Positions 1 to 8,114 of a stretch of 64,000 bases of DNA are shown piece by piece. The notes below the pieces were generated by a model. It was not told the origin of the DNA. It saw only the letters and a list, made by a program, of their open reading frames with translations, and made no database searches. Source of the stretch: Aliiroseovarius pelagivivens. GTDB taxonomy: Bacteria; Pseudomonadota; Alphaproteobacteria; Rhodobacterales; Rhodobacteraceae. Numbering within the stretch: position 1 is the first letter of the stretch; each line of letters begins with the position of its first letter. The stretch is taken from positions 620,001 to 684,000 of the forward strand of contig NZ_OMOI01000001.1 in NCBI RefSeq assembly GCF_900302485.1, given 5' to 3'. The position numbers were made by a program, and so were the translations under genes.

Positions 1-274
1 GAGTAGCCAATAAAATATGACGGAAGCCGGTCGAGATAAGTGAAGCGACCACCGAATCGTTCTGCCTTTCCGTATCTGTATTCAGCTACAGGTCCTTGCA
101 AAGCTCGGCGAAGCTTCGTGAAATGCGATGCTGCTTGATGCTTTCAAAACCCACCTGAACTGTGGGAATTCCATCTGTGCGGGAAAATGTAACAAACACC
201 TCGCAAATCCTTGATTGGAAGGTCAGCGGCAGGGTCGCTATCTAGGGATTAGAGCATAACAGAAAGAGACACCG
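1..274. other. Left-edge intergenic region
   Basis: No open frame here looks like a gene and no RNA gene is recognisable. It is probably the leader and promoter zone of the DUF1223 gene that starts at 275, and perhaps of a gene lying left of the window. The purine-rich AGAAAGAGA just before the 275 start is a weak ribosome-binding site. No convincing -35/-10 pair was found. Confidence 0.4.
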
Positions 275-1006
275 ATGCGGGCACTTCTGACCGGATTGAT
301 CAGCATATTACTTGCCACCTTCGCTGGGCTGGCCACGGCCGGAGATCGGCCTGTTGTCGTTGTCGAGCTATTCACGTCACAAGGCTGTTCGTCCTGCCCA
401 CCTGCAGATGAGTTTCTGGGTGAGCTGTCCCGCCAAGATGACGTTTTGCCCCTAGCAATGCATGTCGACTATTGGGATTACATCGGGTGGAAAGACACCT
501 TTGCGCGGCCCGAGCACACGAAGCGGCAAAAGGCCTATGCATACGGGTTTGGCACCAAATCGATTTATACGCCGCAGATGGTGATTGGTGGGGTGGATCA
601 AGCCGTGGGCAGCCATGTCATGAAAGTGATGGAGATCTTGCACAGGCATCAAATGGCCGTAGGTCGTGTCAGCCTGTCGACCCATAATGGCGACAACGGG
701 CGGGTTGTACGGGTGGCCAATATCTCGAATCTGCCTTTGCCCGGTGTCGTAGTCGCGCAGATCGTACATTTCGCACCCAAGGCGACCGTGGCGATCAAAC
801 GCGGTGAAAACGCCGGGCGCTCCATCACGTCGACCAACATCGTGACCAATATTCAGGCATTTGGAAAATGGGACGGCAAGGGCGAGATCGAGTTCAAGCT
901 GCCGGATCCCTTGGCCCCTGAAGGGCAGAGCGTTGCGATCCTGTTGCAGGCCACGCGGATGGGGGACTATCCAGGCGAGATTGTGGCGGCTATCGCGCTA
1001 GACTGA
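275..1006 (+). CDS. DUF1223 family periplasmic thioredoxin-like protein
   Basis: A 243-residue exported protein. The first 22 residues form a signal peptide (charged start, hydrophobic core, ending ATAG). The mature part opens with VVVVELFTSQGCSSCPPAD, a thioredoxin-like beta strand followed by a C38-S-S-C41 motif, which is the hallmark of DUF1223 proteins. The motif suggests a thiol-disulfide or metal-linked role in the periplasm, but the family has no agreed function. The gene stands alone on the plus strand and converges on the acyltransferase gene, whose stop lies 4 bases away. Family assignment is firm; function is inferred only from the fold. Confidence 0.85.
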   Translation: MRALLTGLISILLATFAGLATAGDRPVVVVELFTSQGCSSCPPADEFLGELSRQDDVLPLAMHVDYWDYIGWKDTFARPEHTKRQKAYAYGFGTKSIYTPQMVIGGVDQAVGSHVMKVMEILHRHQMAVGRVSLSTHNGDNGRVVRVANISNLPLPGVVVAQIVHFAPKATVAIKRGENAGRSITSTNIVTNIQAFGKWDGKGEIEFKLPDPLAPEGQSVAILLQATRMGDYPGEIVAAIALD

Positions 1007-1009
1007 CGA

Positions 1010-1891
1010 TCACGCGTCGTCGGGCAGTTGCCAACGATTGTGGATCCACAGGAACTGATCCATATTTTGACGCACGCGGGCCTCGAACCGGTCATTGAAT
1101 TCTTGCATCATGGTTTCCGGATCCGAATGGTCGATCGGGTCTTCCACAACAACGTCGAAATCCACACCGTTTTCCTTGCGGACCGCGAAGACCGGAATGA
1201 ACAGCGTGTTGTATTTCAGGGCCATTTCCGCGATGGCCAGTGTGGTCATTGCAGGTTTGCCGAAGAAGCTGAGCTTCGCGCCTTGATCTTCACGCTGGTC
1301 CAAGAGGATTGCCAAAAGCCCACCACTGCGCAGGTGTTTCACCATGCTGCCCATGCCGCGCCGCGATTGTTCGAACGCTTTTCCTTCGAAGCCCTCCATC
1401 CGCTTGATGTAGCTTTCATTGAAATAGACATTGGACATCGGACGATAGAGCGCGCCGGTGTTAAAACCAGACTGGATCAGAACAGCGCGGGCTGCGTCGT
1501 AGTTCCCGAAATGGCCCGAGGTCGCAATGATCGGGCGTCCGTCGGCTTTGGCTTGCTCAAGGGCGGCGACGCCGGGACCGCTCAGCCGCGTGTTTTTCAT
1601 TCGATTGAACAGATCGTCGCCAGACCACATCTCGGCCAGAAAACGACCGGCGTTGGACAGCACGGCACGTTCCATGCGCTTGACCTCGTCCCTTGGCATG
1701 TCTGGGCAGGTCAGGGAAAGATTGTTGCGAATGCGCTTGTCATAACCCGCGACAGGTCCGATGACACGCGACGCAAACCAACCGACTACGGGCAGGCGCA
1801 TCTTATAAGGCAGGATGCGGGGCAAGTTGAGAACACCAGCCAGTGCCAGATGGGTCAGATAGGGACCCAGCCCACGTTTTTCTTGCACCAT
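1010..1891 (-). CDS. Lysophospholipid/lipid A acyltransferase (LpxL/HtrB family)
   Basis: A predicted 293-residue membrane-associated acyltransferase that would add a secondary acyl chain to lipid A or a related acceptor at the inner membrane. The family's catalytic HX4D motif is visible as HFGNYD (His127, Asp132). A hydrophobic N-terminal segment follows a short basic start. I chose the ATG at 1891 because a GGGAG ribosome site precedes it and because it gives the usual family length. A GTG at 1942 would add 17 residues. It lies downstream of fliG on the same strand with a gap of about 95 bases. Acceptor and acyl chain cannot be told from sequence. Confidence 0.85.
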   Translation of the reverse strand: MVQEKRGLGPYLTHLALAGVLNLPRILPYKMRLPVVGWFASRVIGPVAGYDKRIRNNLSLTCPDMPRDEVKRMERAVLSNAGRFLAEMWSGDDLFNRMKNTRLSGPGVAALEQAKADGRPIIATSGHFGNYDAARAVLIQSGFNTGALYRPMSNVYFNESYIKRMEGFEGKAFEQSRRGMGSMVKHLRSGGLLAILLDQREDQGAKLSFFGKPAMTTLAIAEMALKYNTLFIPVFAVRKENGVDFDVVVEDPIDHSDPETMMQEFNDRFEARVRQNMDQFLWIHNRWQLPDDA

Positions 1892-1986
1892 GCGGTCGCT
1901 CCCGGTCCTGTGCCCATGTGGTGGAATGGGCTGGTCGGTCACACATAGCGGGGAGCGCTGCAGCCTGCAAGCATCAGGCAGGGATG

Positions 1987-3105
1987 TCAGCCGTCTTCAT
2001 CGGGCGTGATGAGTGTAATTTCCCCTTCTATTTCCAAGGTTCGGATCTGGGCAACTATTTCGTTCATGGCTGCGTCACCTTCGGCAGGTTTAACGGTGCC
2101 GCGTTCTTCCATTTCTTCGCGGATCTGTTCGGCCAGACGTTTAGACATGGCATCAAGGACAAAATTTGCCGCAGGCTCGAGGTCGCCCGTTGCTGCGGCA
2201 AGGGCGGTGACCAGAGTTGCTTGGTCGATATCCTTTGTGACTTTCGGCACATCAGTGGGCTGCAACCGCTCGGGCACATTTGCGAAGGTGAAGATCGACT
2301 TGCGAACAGCACTTGCGAATTCGGTATCTTCTTGCTCCAACCCTTCCAAAACCTCTTCTCGCGTGGTGGCGGGCGAGACATTCAGTATCGATCCGACGCG
2401 TTCGCTGGGATCATCTTCAAAGGCTTTCGCCGGTCGATCACAAAGCTGCTCAGCCAGCGATCGACCGATCCGCGCAACCACGTTCGGGGCGATGGTGCTG
2501 GTCAATGAGACTGCAAAGGCGATCTTGCGGGCAGTTTGGCCGGGCAGTTTGCCTAACAGCTCAGCGGCGACAGAAGTTCTCAGCTTTGACAGTAAAACTG
2601 CCGAAACCTCGGCGCTTTCGTGCTCCAACAGCGGCAGAAGTTGTTCGACGGGAGTATTCGAGATCGTAATCCAGGGATCATGTGTGATCTCGACGCCCGA
2701 AAGTTGGCGTACGCGTGCGGCGGTCGCGGGGCTGATCGTTCCATCCAAGACCGACAGCGTATTCTCTAGACCGCCGGGGAACGACAGGCCGATCTCTTCG
2801 ATCTCAAAAACGAACTCGTCGATGACGGCCTTCAAGGTCGCGCGGTCGACATAGCGCATAGTGGACATTTGGTGGACCAGCTCGCCCTGCAAGCTGTCGG
2901 GCAGATCCTGCAAGGCCAGTTCCGCGCCTTCCGCAAGCAACAGACGCACAATGATTGCTGCCTTCTGACGTCTAGACAAATGCCGGGGAAGGTGACGAAG
3001 AGGTTGCGCCAGATCGACCGTTGAATCCGGAACCGCACCGGGCATCACTTGACCCGGGCCATCCTGCAATATCAGGTCCGCTCCCCTCATCATGTCATTT
3101 GGCAC
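1987..3105 (-). CDS. fliG: Flagellar motor switch protein FliG
   Basis: A 372-residue FliG homologue. FliG forms the rotor ring that couples the stator to the MS ring and takes part in direction switching. The N-terminal part has the SRRQKAAIIVRLLL start typical of FliG N domains. The middle part carries the armadillo-like helices. The C-terminal part contains the FTFANVPERL region that matches the conserved F-F-D/N segment before the torque helix, followed by a charged helix near residues 325-345 (KRLAEQIREEMEERG). No other flagellar gene lies in this window, so the gene is separated from its functional partners here. The neighbours are lipid A acylation and purine synthesis genes. Confidence 0.85.
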   Translation of the reverse strand: MPNDMMRGADLILQDGPGQVMPGAVPDSTVDLAQPLRHLPRHLSRRQKAAIIVRLLLAEGAELALQDLPDSLQGELVHQMSTMRYVDRATLKAVIDEFVFEIEEIGLSFPGGLENTLSVLDGTISPATAARVRQLSGVEITHDPWITISNTPVEQLLPLLEHESAEVSAVLLSKLRTSVAAELLGKLPGQTARKIAFAVSLTSTIAPNVVARIGRSLAEQLCDRPAKAFEDDPSERVGSILNVSPATTREEVLEGLEQEDTEFASAVRKSIFTFANVPERLQPTDVPKVTKDIDQATLVTALAAATGDLEPAANFVLDAMSKRLAEQIREEMEERGTVKPAEGDAAMNEIVAQIRTLEIEGEITLITPDEDG

Positions 3106-3175
3106 AGCGCCGCCTCCGCCTTGGTTTTAGGCAGATTGACAGCTGTGGGTTAAAACCACCTTTACGCCTAGATGG

Positions 3176-3337
3176 TTAGGCTGATTTCTCGTCGATACAG
3201 GCTTGAAGCTTGTCGTTCCAAACCTGTCCGGCTGCGCAGGTCGAGGCTTCGTGCGAACCTCGGTTGCATTGGCCTGCGATGCACAGCGTTGGTACCAGCG
3301 CCAGTAGGAGCGAGAATAGCAGGGTCTTGAATTGCAT
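3176..3337 (-). CDS. Small secreted cysteine-containing protein, peritrophin-A (CBM14)-like
   Basis: A 53-residue protein with a clear signal peptide of about 21 residues (MQFKTLLFSLLLALVPTLC...). The mature part has three cysteines and ends CAAGQVWNDKLQACID, which resembles the C-x-G-x-x-F/W-x-x-x-x-x-x-C core of CBM14 chitin-binding (peritrophin-A) domains, though far shorter than the full domain. A strong AGGAGG ribosome site lies 6 bases before the ATG. It follows purB on the same strand after about 65 bases, so it may be co-transcribed. The ribosome site sits at the edge of a perfect hairpin (see 3338-3363). Function unknown; chitin binding is only a resemblance. Confidence 0.7.
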   Translation of the reverse strand: MQFKTLLFSLLLALVPTLCIAGQCNRGSHEASTCAAGQVWNDKLQACIDEKSA

Positions 3338-3363
3338 AGGGGCCTCCTGTTCAGAAGGCCCCT
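3338..3363 (-). promoter_or_regulatory. Perfect hairpin overlapping a ribosome-binding site
   Basis: An 8-bp perfect inverted repeat (AGGGGCCT, 10-base loop, AGGCCCCT) lies between purB and the 53-residue peptide gene and ends directly before its ATG. On the coding strand the AGGAGG ribosome site straddles the loop and the 3' arm. The structure has no U-run, so it is more likely a translational control element or an RNA-processing site than a terminator. Confidence 0.55.
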
Positions 3364-3404
3364 ATCATAGCACAAATGGGCGTTGCGCCCAAATTTGTCG
3401 CGGA

Positions 3405-4712
3405 TCAGCTGTCGCCGAAGACCCGTTTGAAGATCGTGTCGACATGTTTGGTGTGGTACCCCATGTCGAATTTTTCGTTGATCGCGTCAACGCCAAGCGC
3501 TTCGACCACGGCCTCGTCTGCCAAGAGAAGCTCACGGAAATCCAGACGTTCTTCCCAGACTTTCAGCGCGTTGCGCTGAACCATGGAATAAGCGTCTTCG
3601 CGCGATACGCCAGCCTGCGTCAGGGCCAGCAGTACGCGCTGCGACATGACCAGACCCGGGAACTTGTTCATGTTGTCCAGCATGTTGTCGGGGAAGATCA
3701 GCATCTTGTCGATCACGCCCGCCAGACGATGCAAGGCGAAGTCCAGTGTGACGGTGGCGTCCGGGCCGATGCCGCGTTCAACCGACGAATGCGAGATGTC
3801 GCGTTCGTGCCAAAGCGCCACGTTTTCCATCGCGGGGATCACGGTCATGCGCACCAGACGGGCCAGGCCGGTCAGGTTTTCGGTCAGAACCGGGTTCTTC
3901 TTGTGCGGCATGGCCGACGAGCCCTTCTGGCCCATCGAGAAGAACTCGGCGCCTTCCAGAACTTCGGTACGCTGCATGTGGCGGATTTCCACGGCGATGT
4001 TTTCAATCGACGAGGCGATGACGCCCAGCGTGGCAAAGAACATGGCGTGGCGGTCACGCGGGATAACTTGGGTGCTGATCGGCTCGGGGCGCAGGCCCAG
4101 CTTTTCACAAACGTGTTCTTCAACCGCGGGATCGATGTTCGCGAAGGTGCCAACAGCGCCCGAGATCGCGCCGGTGGCGACTTCCCAGCGGGCTTTTTCC
4201 AGACGGTTCTTGTTGCGGTCCATTTCGGCGTAGAAGCGCGCGAAGGTCAGACCCATGGTGGTGGGTTCGGCGTGGATGCCGTGGCTGCGACCAACGCGGA
4301 CGGTGTCCTTGTGCTCCAACGCGCGTTTCTTCAGGGCGGCCAGAACCTTGTCCATGCCTACCAGCAGAAGGTCGGCGGCGCGGACCAGCTGCACGTTCAG
4401 GCAGGTGTCCAGTACGTCCGACGAGGTCATGCCCTGGTGCACGAAACGAGCTTCATCCGAGCCGACATGCTCGGCCAAATGGGTCAGGAAGGCGATGACG
4501 TCATGCTTGGTGACGGCTTCGATTTCGTCGATGCGGGCCACGTCGAATTCAACGTCCTTGGCTTTCCAGACGGCTTCGGCGTTTTCGCGCGGGATCACGC
4601 CCAGATCGGCCATGGCGTCGCAGGCATGTGCCTCGATCTCGTACCAGATTTTGAACTTGGTTTCGGGCGACCAGATGGCGACCATATCGGGGCGGGCATA
4701 ACGAGGGATCAT
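3405..4712 (-). CDS. purB: Adenylosuccinate lyase
   Basis: A 435-residue cytosolic enzyme of purine synthesis. It cleaves SAICAR to AICAR and adenylosuccinate to AMP, releasing fumarate. The fumarase/aspartase superfamily signature GSSAMPHKKNP is present near residues 264-274 and supplies the flexible-loop serine. RSHGIHAEPTT near residue 140 supplies the general acid histidine, and HQGMTSSDV is the conserved second region. The start at 4712 (MIPRYARPDM) matches the normal family start; an in-frame upstream extension would add 22 unrelated residues. The gene is divergent from the DUF6314 gene and followed by the small secreted-peptide gene. Confidence 0.97.
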   Translation of the reverse strand: MIPRYARPDMVAIWSPETKFKIWYEIEAHACDAMADLGVIPRENAEAVWKAKDVEFDVARIDEIEAVTKHDVIAFLTHLAEHVGSDEARFVHQGMTSSDVLDTCLNVQLVRAADLLLVGMDKVLAALKKRALEHKDTVRVGRSHGIHAEPTTMGLTFARFYAEMDRNKNRLEKARWEVATGAISGAVGTFANIDPAVEEHVCEKLGLRPEPISTQVIPRDRHAMFFATLGVIASSIENIAVEIRHMQRTEVLEGAEFFSMGQKGSSAMPHKKNPVLTENLTGLARLVRMTVIPAMENVALWHERDISHSSVERGIGPDATVTLDFALHRLAGVIDKMLIFPDNMLDNMNKFPGLVMSQRVLLALTQAGVSREDAYSMVQRNALKVWEERLDFRELLLADEAVVEALGVDAINEKFDMGYHTKHVDTIFKRVFGDS

Positions 4713-4840
4713 CGGCGGAGCCTTTTTCGTTTGGTTGGCAGTCGCGCATCTCATAAACTGCCGCGATGCAGCGAACAAGGGACGCGTGCCGGGAATGGGC
4801 GCGTGGGGCTCATGTTTGCGACGAAAAAGGGGTAATCAGG

Positions 4841-5248
4841 GTGAGACTCGCGGATTTTCTGGGGGAATGGCAGATTGAACGCGAGGTTGCCGAGGAAACT
4901 GGGGCAGTCCATCGCCTTTCAGGAGCGGCAGTATTTTCCGCTGAGCCGGGTGGGCTGCTGTATCGTGAAGAAGGGCAGCTTGTAACGGAAAACGGGGCCA
5001 GCTTTGCAGCAAGCCGGGTCTATCATTGGTGTGGATTGGGGGACGGGCGCGTGAAGGTTCTGTTCGCGGATGGACGCGATTTTCATATGATCGATCTGAC
5101 CGTGGCCCAACCTGAAGACCTGCATTGGTGTGATCCGGACCAGTACCGAGTGTCATTTGATTTCAGCTTATGGCCTACGTGGCAGTCGGTCTGGAATGTG
5201 TCTGGACCGCGTAAGGGCTATCGGATGGTAACGCGCTATCGTCGATAG
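4841..5248 (+). CDS. DUF6314 family protein
   Basis: A 135-residue cytosolic protein. LADFLGEWQIERE at the start and RVSFDFSLWPTWQSVWNVSG and KGYRMVTRYRR near the end match the DUF6314 family, which looks like a small lipocalin-like beta barrel. The GTG at 4841 is preceded by AAGGGG at 8 bases and is the best start; there is no ATG in frame near it. It is divergent from purB. Biochemical role unknown. Confidence 0.75.
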   Translation: MRLADFLGEWQIEREVAEETGAVHRLSGAAVFSAEPGGLLYREEGQLVTENGASFAASRVYHWCGLGDGRVKVLFADGRDFHMIDLTVAQPEDLHWCDPDQYRVSFDFSLWPTWQSVWNVSGPRKGYRMVTRYRR

Positions 5249-5323
5249 CCTGAGGAGCTATGTCCCCGTTTAAGCGACAGGAGCGCTCAAATTCCCCAAG
5301 ATATTTGCGACAAGAGAAAGAGA

Positions 5324-5728
5324 TCAGTCCAGCACACGCATCGGGCTATCTGGGCTTGCGCGGTAGTGATCGAGCCGCGCATTGAGGTCGCCCGAGTGCA
5401 GTTCCAGCTTGTGACCGTCTGGATCAAGAAAATACAGCGAGGGGCCTTGGGAATGGTTGTCCTGCCAAAGCTCGGCGTGACTTGATATCCGGTCGGCAAG
5501 GCGCGGGAAGTCTTCGTCGGAACTGGCGAGGGCGAAGTGGGTATAGTCATTGCGCGGTTGGATTGGAGCGTCTGAGAGGGCAAGGCAGAGCCAGAGATCG
5601 CCGAATTCCAAATAGGCGCCGCGCGCCCCAATTGAGCGCAGGGTTGCGCCCAAAACATCCCTGTAAAACACAACGGATCTGCGGAGATCGGACACCGCAA
5701 GAGTGATGTGGTTCACCCCGGTGATCAT
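5324..5728 (-). CDS. FosA-like glutathione transferase (VOC family)
   Basis: A 134-residue metalloenzyme of the vicinal oxygen chelate superfamily, closest in layout to FosA, which opens the fosfomycin epoxide with glutathione. The expected metal ligands are present: His in NHITLAV at the start, His in DYTHFAL near the middle, and Glu in HKLELHSGDL near the end. LEFGDLWLCLAL and SLYFLDPDGHKLE are also FosA-type blocks. The ATG at 5728 overlaps the dnaB stop as TGATG, so translation is probably coupled to dnaB. An in-frame start inside dnaB (5758) is possible but less likely. Whether it acts on fosfomycin or another epoxide cannot be judged. Confidence 0.8.
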   Translation of the reverse strand: MITGVNHITLAVSDLRRSVVFYRDVLGATLRSIGARGAYLEFGDLWLCLALSDAPIQPRNDYTHFALASSDEDFPRLADRISSHAELWQDNHSQGPSLYFLDPDGHKLELHSGDLNARLDHYRASPDSPMRVLD

Positions 5729-7224
5729 CAGAACCCGTCGTTCGGACCCTGTTGCCACGCTTTAACCAGATTGCCGAAACGGGTGAACTGGGCCTCGAAG
5801 GACAGTTCCACGGTGCCGATGGGGCCGTGACGTTGCTTGCCAATGATGACCTCGGCCTTGCCGTGCAGGCTGGACATTTCGTCCTGCCATGCGGCCATGC
5901 GATCCAGCTCGTGATCGCCGGGTTTTTCGCGTTCCTTGTAGTATTCCTCGCGGAACACGAACATGACTACGTCGGCATCCTGCTCGATCGAGCCCGATTC
6001 ACGTAGGTCCGACAGCTGCGGTCGCTTATCATCGCGGCTTTCCACCTGACGCGAAAGCTGGGACAGCGCGATCACTGGGATGTTCAGTTCTTTCGCGATG
6101 GCTTTCATGCCCATCGAGATTTCAGCGATCTCGTTCACGCGGTTTTCGGCCATGCCGCGGCACAGCTGCAGGTAGTCGATGATCAGCAGATCCAGCCCGT
6201 GGGTCCGTTTCAGGCGGCGGGCACGGGCGGCCAACTGGCTGATCGGCAGGGCGGGCGTGTCGTCGATGAACAGCGGGCAGCTTTCCAAATCCTTGGCGGC
6301 TTGGACGAAACGGCGGAATTCGTTTTCGTCCATATCGCCTTGGCGGATCTTGTGGGACGAGATCTCGGACGCTTCTGCCAGAATACGGCCGGCCAACTGT
6401 TCAGCTGACATCTCGAGCGAGAAGAAGCCGACGACGCCTCCGGAAATCGCTCCTTCGGTCCCGTCAGGCTTGGTGCCTTTCTTATAGGCCTTGGCCACGT
6501 TGAAGGCGATGTTGGTCGCAAGCGAGGTTTTCCCCATCGACGGACGACCGGCGAGGATCAGAAGGTCGGACGGGTGAAGGCCACCCAGTTTTGTGTCCAT
6601 ATCGGAAAGGCCGGTGGAAATACCCGCCATCCCGCCTTCGCGTTGATAGGCGGCGTTGGCGACCTGAACGGCTTCGGTCACGGCTTTCAGGAAACTTTGA
6701 AAACCGCTTTCGGTCTGGCCCGCTTCGCCAAGTTTATAAAGCGCCTGTTCGGCCTCGATGATCTGCTCTTTTGGTTCCGAAGAAATGTCGACCTTCTGCG
6801 CTTTGGCGGCGATGTCCTGACCCAGCTGGATCAGCTCGCGCCGAATGGCGAGGTCATAGATCATCTGCGCATAGTCGCGCGCGGCAAAGCTGGAAATCGC
6901 GGCACCGGCCAGACGTGCGAGATAAGCGGGACCGCCCAACTCTTTCAGGCCCTCGTCATCTTCCATGAATGCCTTCAGCGTGACCGGGCTGGCCAGTGCG
7001 TTCTTGGAAATCCGGCTTGAGGCGATTTCCCAGATGCGGGCGTGGACAGGTTCATAGAAGTGACCCGCATTGATGATCGAGGCAACGCGGTCAAACACGT
7101 CGTTGTTGGTCAGGATCGCTCCCAGAAGCTGCTGTTCAGCTTCAATGTGGTGGGGCAGGCTGTCCTGAATATCGGATTGGGCGTCGGGCTGACCGTTTTG
7201 GGGAATGGTGCTGATTTCGTTCAT
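5728..7224 (-). CDS. dnaB: Replicative DNA helicase
   Basis: A 498-residue hexameric helicase of the replisome. The N-terminal collar domain (HHIEAEQQLLGAILTNN) is followed by the RecA-like ATPase domain with Walker A GRPSMGKTSL near residue 230, Walker B LLIIDYLQL, and the SQLSRQVESR and QDADVVMFV blocks typical of DnaB. No intein or insertion is visible. The ATG at 7224 gives the normal start (MNEISTIP); one 21 bases upstream is possible. Two tandem DnaA-box-like repeats lie about 70-90 bases upstream. The stop overlaps the FosA-like gene. Confidence 0.97.
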   Translation of the reverse strand: MNEISTIPQNGQPDAQSDIQDSLPHHIEAEQQLLGAILTNNDVFDRVASIINAGHFYEPVHARIWEIASSRISKNALASPVTLKAFMEDDEGLKELGGPAYLARLAGAAISSFAARDYAQMIYDLAIRRELIQLGQDIAAKAQKVDISSEPKEQIIEAEQALYKLGEAGQTESGFQSFLKAVTEAVQVANAAYQREGGMAGISTGLSDMDTKLGGLHPSDLLILAGRPSMGKTSLATNIAFNVAKAYKKGTKPDGTEGAISGGVVGFFSLEMSAEQLAGRILAEASEISSHKIRQGDMDENEFRRFVQAAKDLESCPLFIDDTPALPISQLAARARRLKRTHGLDLLIIDYLQLCRGMAENRVNEIAEISMGMKAIAKELNIPVIALSQLSRQVESRDDKRPQLSDLRESGSIEQDADVVMFVFREEYYKEREKPGDHELDRMAAWQDEMSSLHGKAEVIIGKQRHGPIGTVELSFEAQFTRFGNLVKAWQQGPNDGF

Positions 7225-7292
7225 GCCTGCCGCCTCTGAATCCATGGGCTAGAGTTCTACGCAAAGGGGCGCTCTAACGCAAAATGTATGTT

Positions 7293-7314
7293 CCTGTGGG
7301 AAACCTGTGGATAA
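7293..7314 (-). promoter_or_regulatory. Tandem DnaA-box-like repeats upstream of dnaB
   Basis: Two directly abutting 11-base units, CCTGTGGGAAA and CCTGTGGATAA on the plus strand. The second contains a perfect DnaA box (TTATCCACA on the minus strand, 7306-7314); the first matches at 7 of 9 positions. They lie in the dnaB leader, one helical turn apart, and could let DnaA influence dnaB transcription. A third near-match inside pyrE (around 7525) is probably chance. Confidence 0.5.
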
Positions 7315-7335
7315 GGTATGTCCCCAGGAAAGAAA

Positions 7336-7365
7336 CGCGACCCTACCACATCTGGTGGGGTCGCG
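7336..7365 (-). terminator. Rho-independent terminator of pyrE
   Basis: A stem of about 13 bp (CGCGACCC ... GGGTCGCG, continuing inward with ACCA/TGGT) closes a 4-base loop and is followed on the minus strand by GTTTCTTTCC. It lies 30 bases after the pyrE stop and separates the pyr genes from dnaB. Confidence 0.8.
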
Positions 7366-7395
7366 CGTAAATTTACTAGTATTTGGTGTTGGTTG

Positions 7396-8076
7396 TCAGG
7401 ATTTCATCCGTTCGGCCTGCCAGCCACGAGGATCTTTCAAGAAGCGCTCCACCTCATCCAATGTCTCGTCCGAGAACGCGCCTTGTGCCTTGGCTTCAGC
7501 CAGAACATCCCACCAGGTGCACAGGTGGATAAGTTGAACGCCATGATCAGAAAGGGTTTTTTCCGTCTCGGGGAAGATGTCGTAATAGAAAATCACGGCG
7601 GTGGCCCCACATGAGGCGCCGGTGTCACGAATCGCGTCCACGAAAGACAGTTTCGAACCGCCATCGGTGGTCAGGTCCTCGACCAACAGCACTCGCTGGC
7701 TGTCATCCATCGCGCCTTCGATGCGAGCGTTCTTGCCATAGCCTTTGGGCTTCTTGCGTACGTAGGTCATCGGCAATGCCAGACGTTCAGCGACCCATGC
7801 GCCAAACGGGATGCCTGCGGTTTCGCCGCCTGCGATGTTGTCAAACGCCTCGAACCCGGCTTCGCGCATGATCGTTGCGGCCATGAAATCCATCAGTGTC
7901 GAACGGATGCGCGGGAAGCTGATCAGCTTGCGACAGTCGATATAGCTGGGGCTGGGCAGGCCCGAAGCCAGCGTAAAGGGTTCATCCGTGTTGAAGTTCA
8001 CAGCGCCGATTTCCAGAAGCATCCGGGCGGTCAGGCGGGCGATTTCTTCTTTCGCGGGGAAGGTGGAGGGGATCAT
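7396..8076 (-). CDS. pyrE: Orotate phosphoribosyltransferase
   Basis: A 226-residue cytosolic enzyme that makes orotidine 5'-phosphate from orotate and PRPP in pyrimidine synthesis. The PRPP-binding loop is visible as [14 protein letters not shown], and [15 protein letters not shown] near the start is the orotate-binding region. A GAGGA ribosome site lies 9 bases before the ATG. It follows pyrC closely on the same strand (38-base gap), and a strong terminator follows it, so pyrC-pyrE is very likely one transcript. Confidence 0.96.
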   Translation of the reverse strand: MIPSTFPAKEEIARLTARMLLEIGAVNFNTDEPFTLASGLPSPSYIDCRKLISFPRIRSTLMDFMAATIMREAGFEAFDNIAGGETAGIPFGAWVAERLALPMTYVRKKPKGYGKNARIEGAMDDSQRVLLVEDLTTDGGSKLSFVDAIRDTGASCGATAVIFYYDIFPETEKTLSDHGVQLIHLCTWWDVLAEAKAQGAFSDETLDEVERFLKDPRGWQAERMKS

Positions 8077-8114
8077 GGGCAGCGGTCCTCGTTAATGTGG
8101 GTCAGGCGGCGGGA

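Noticed and set aside
3127..3375. 82-codon minus-strand frame around the small peptide gene
   Set aside because: The 53-residue frame at 3176-3337 has the ribosome site and a clear signal peptide; this one has neither.
3210..4835. Long open frame opposite purB
   Set aside because: Antisense shadow of a high-GC conserved gene. Its translation is rich in His, Arg and Gly without domains, and purB is unmistakable.
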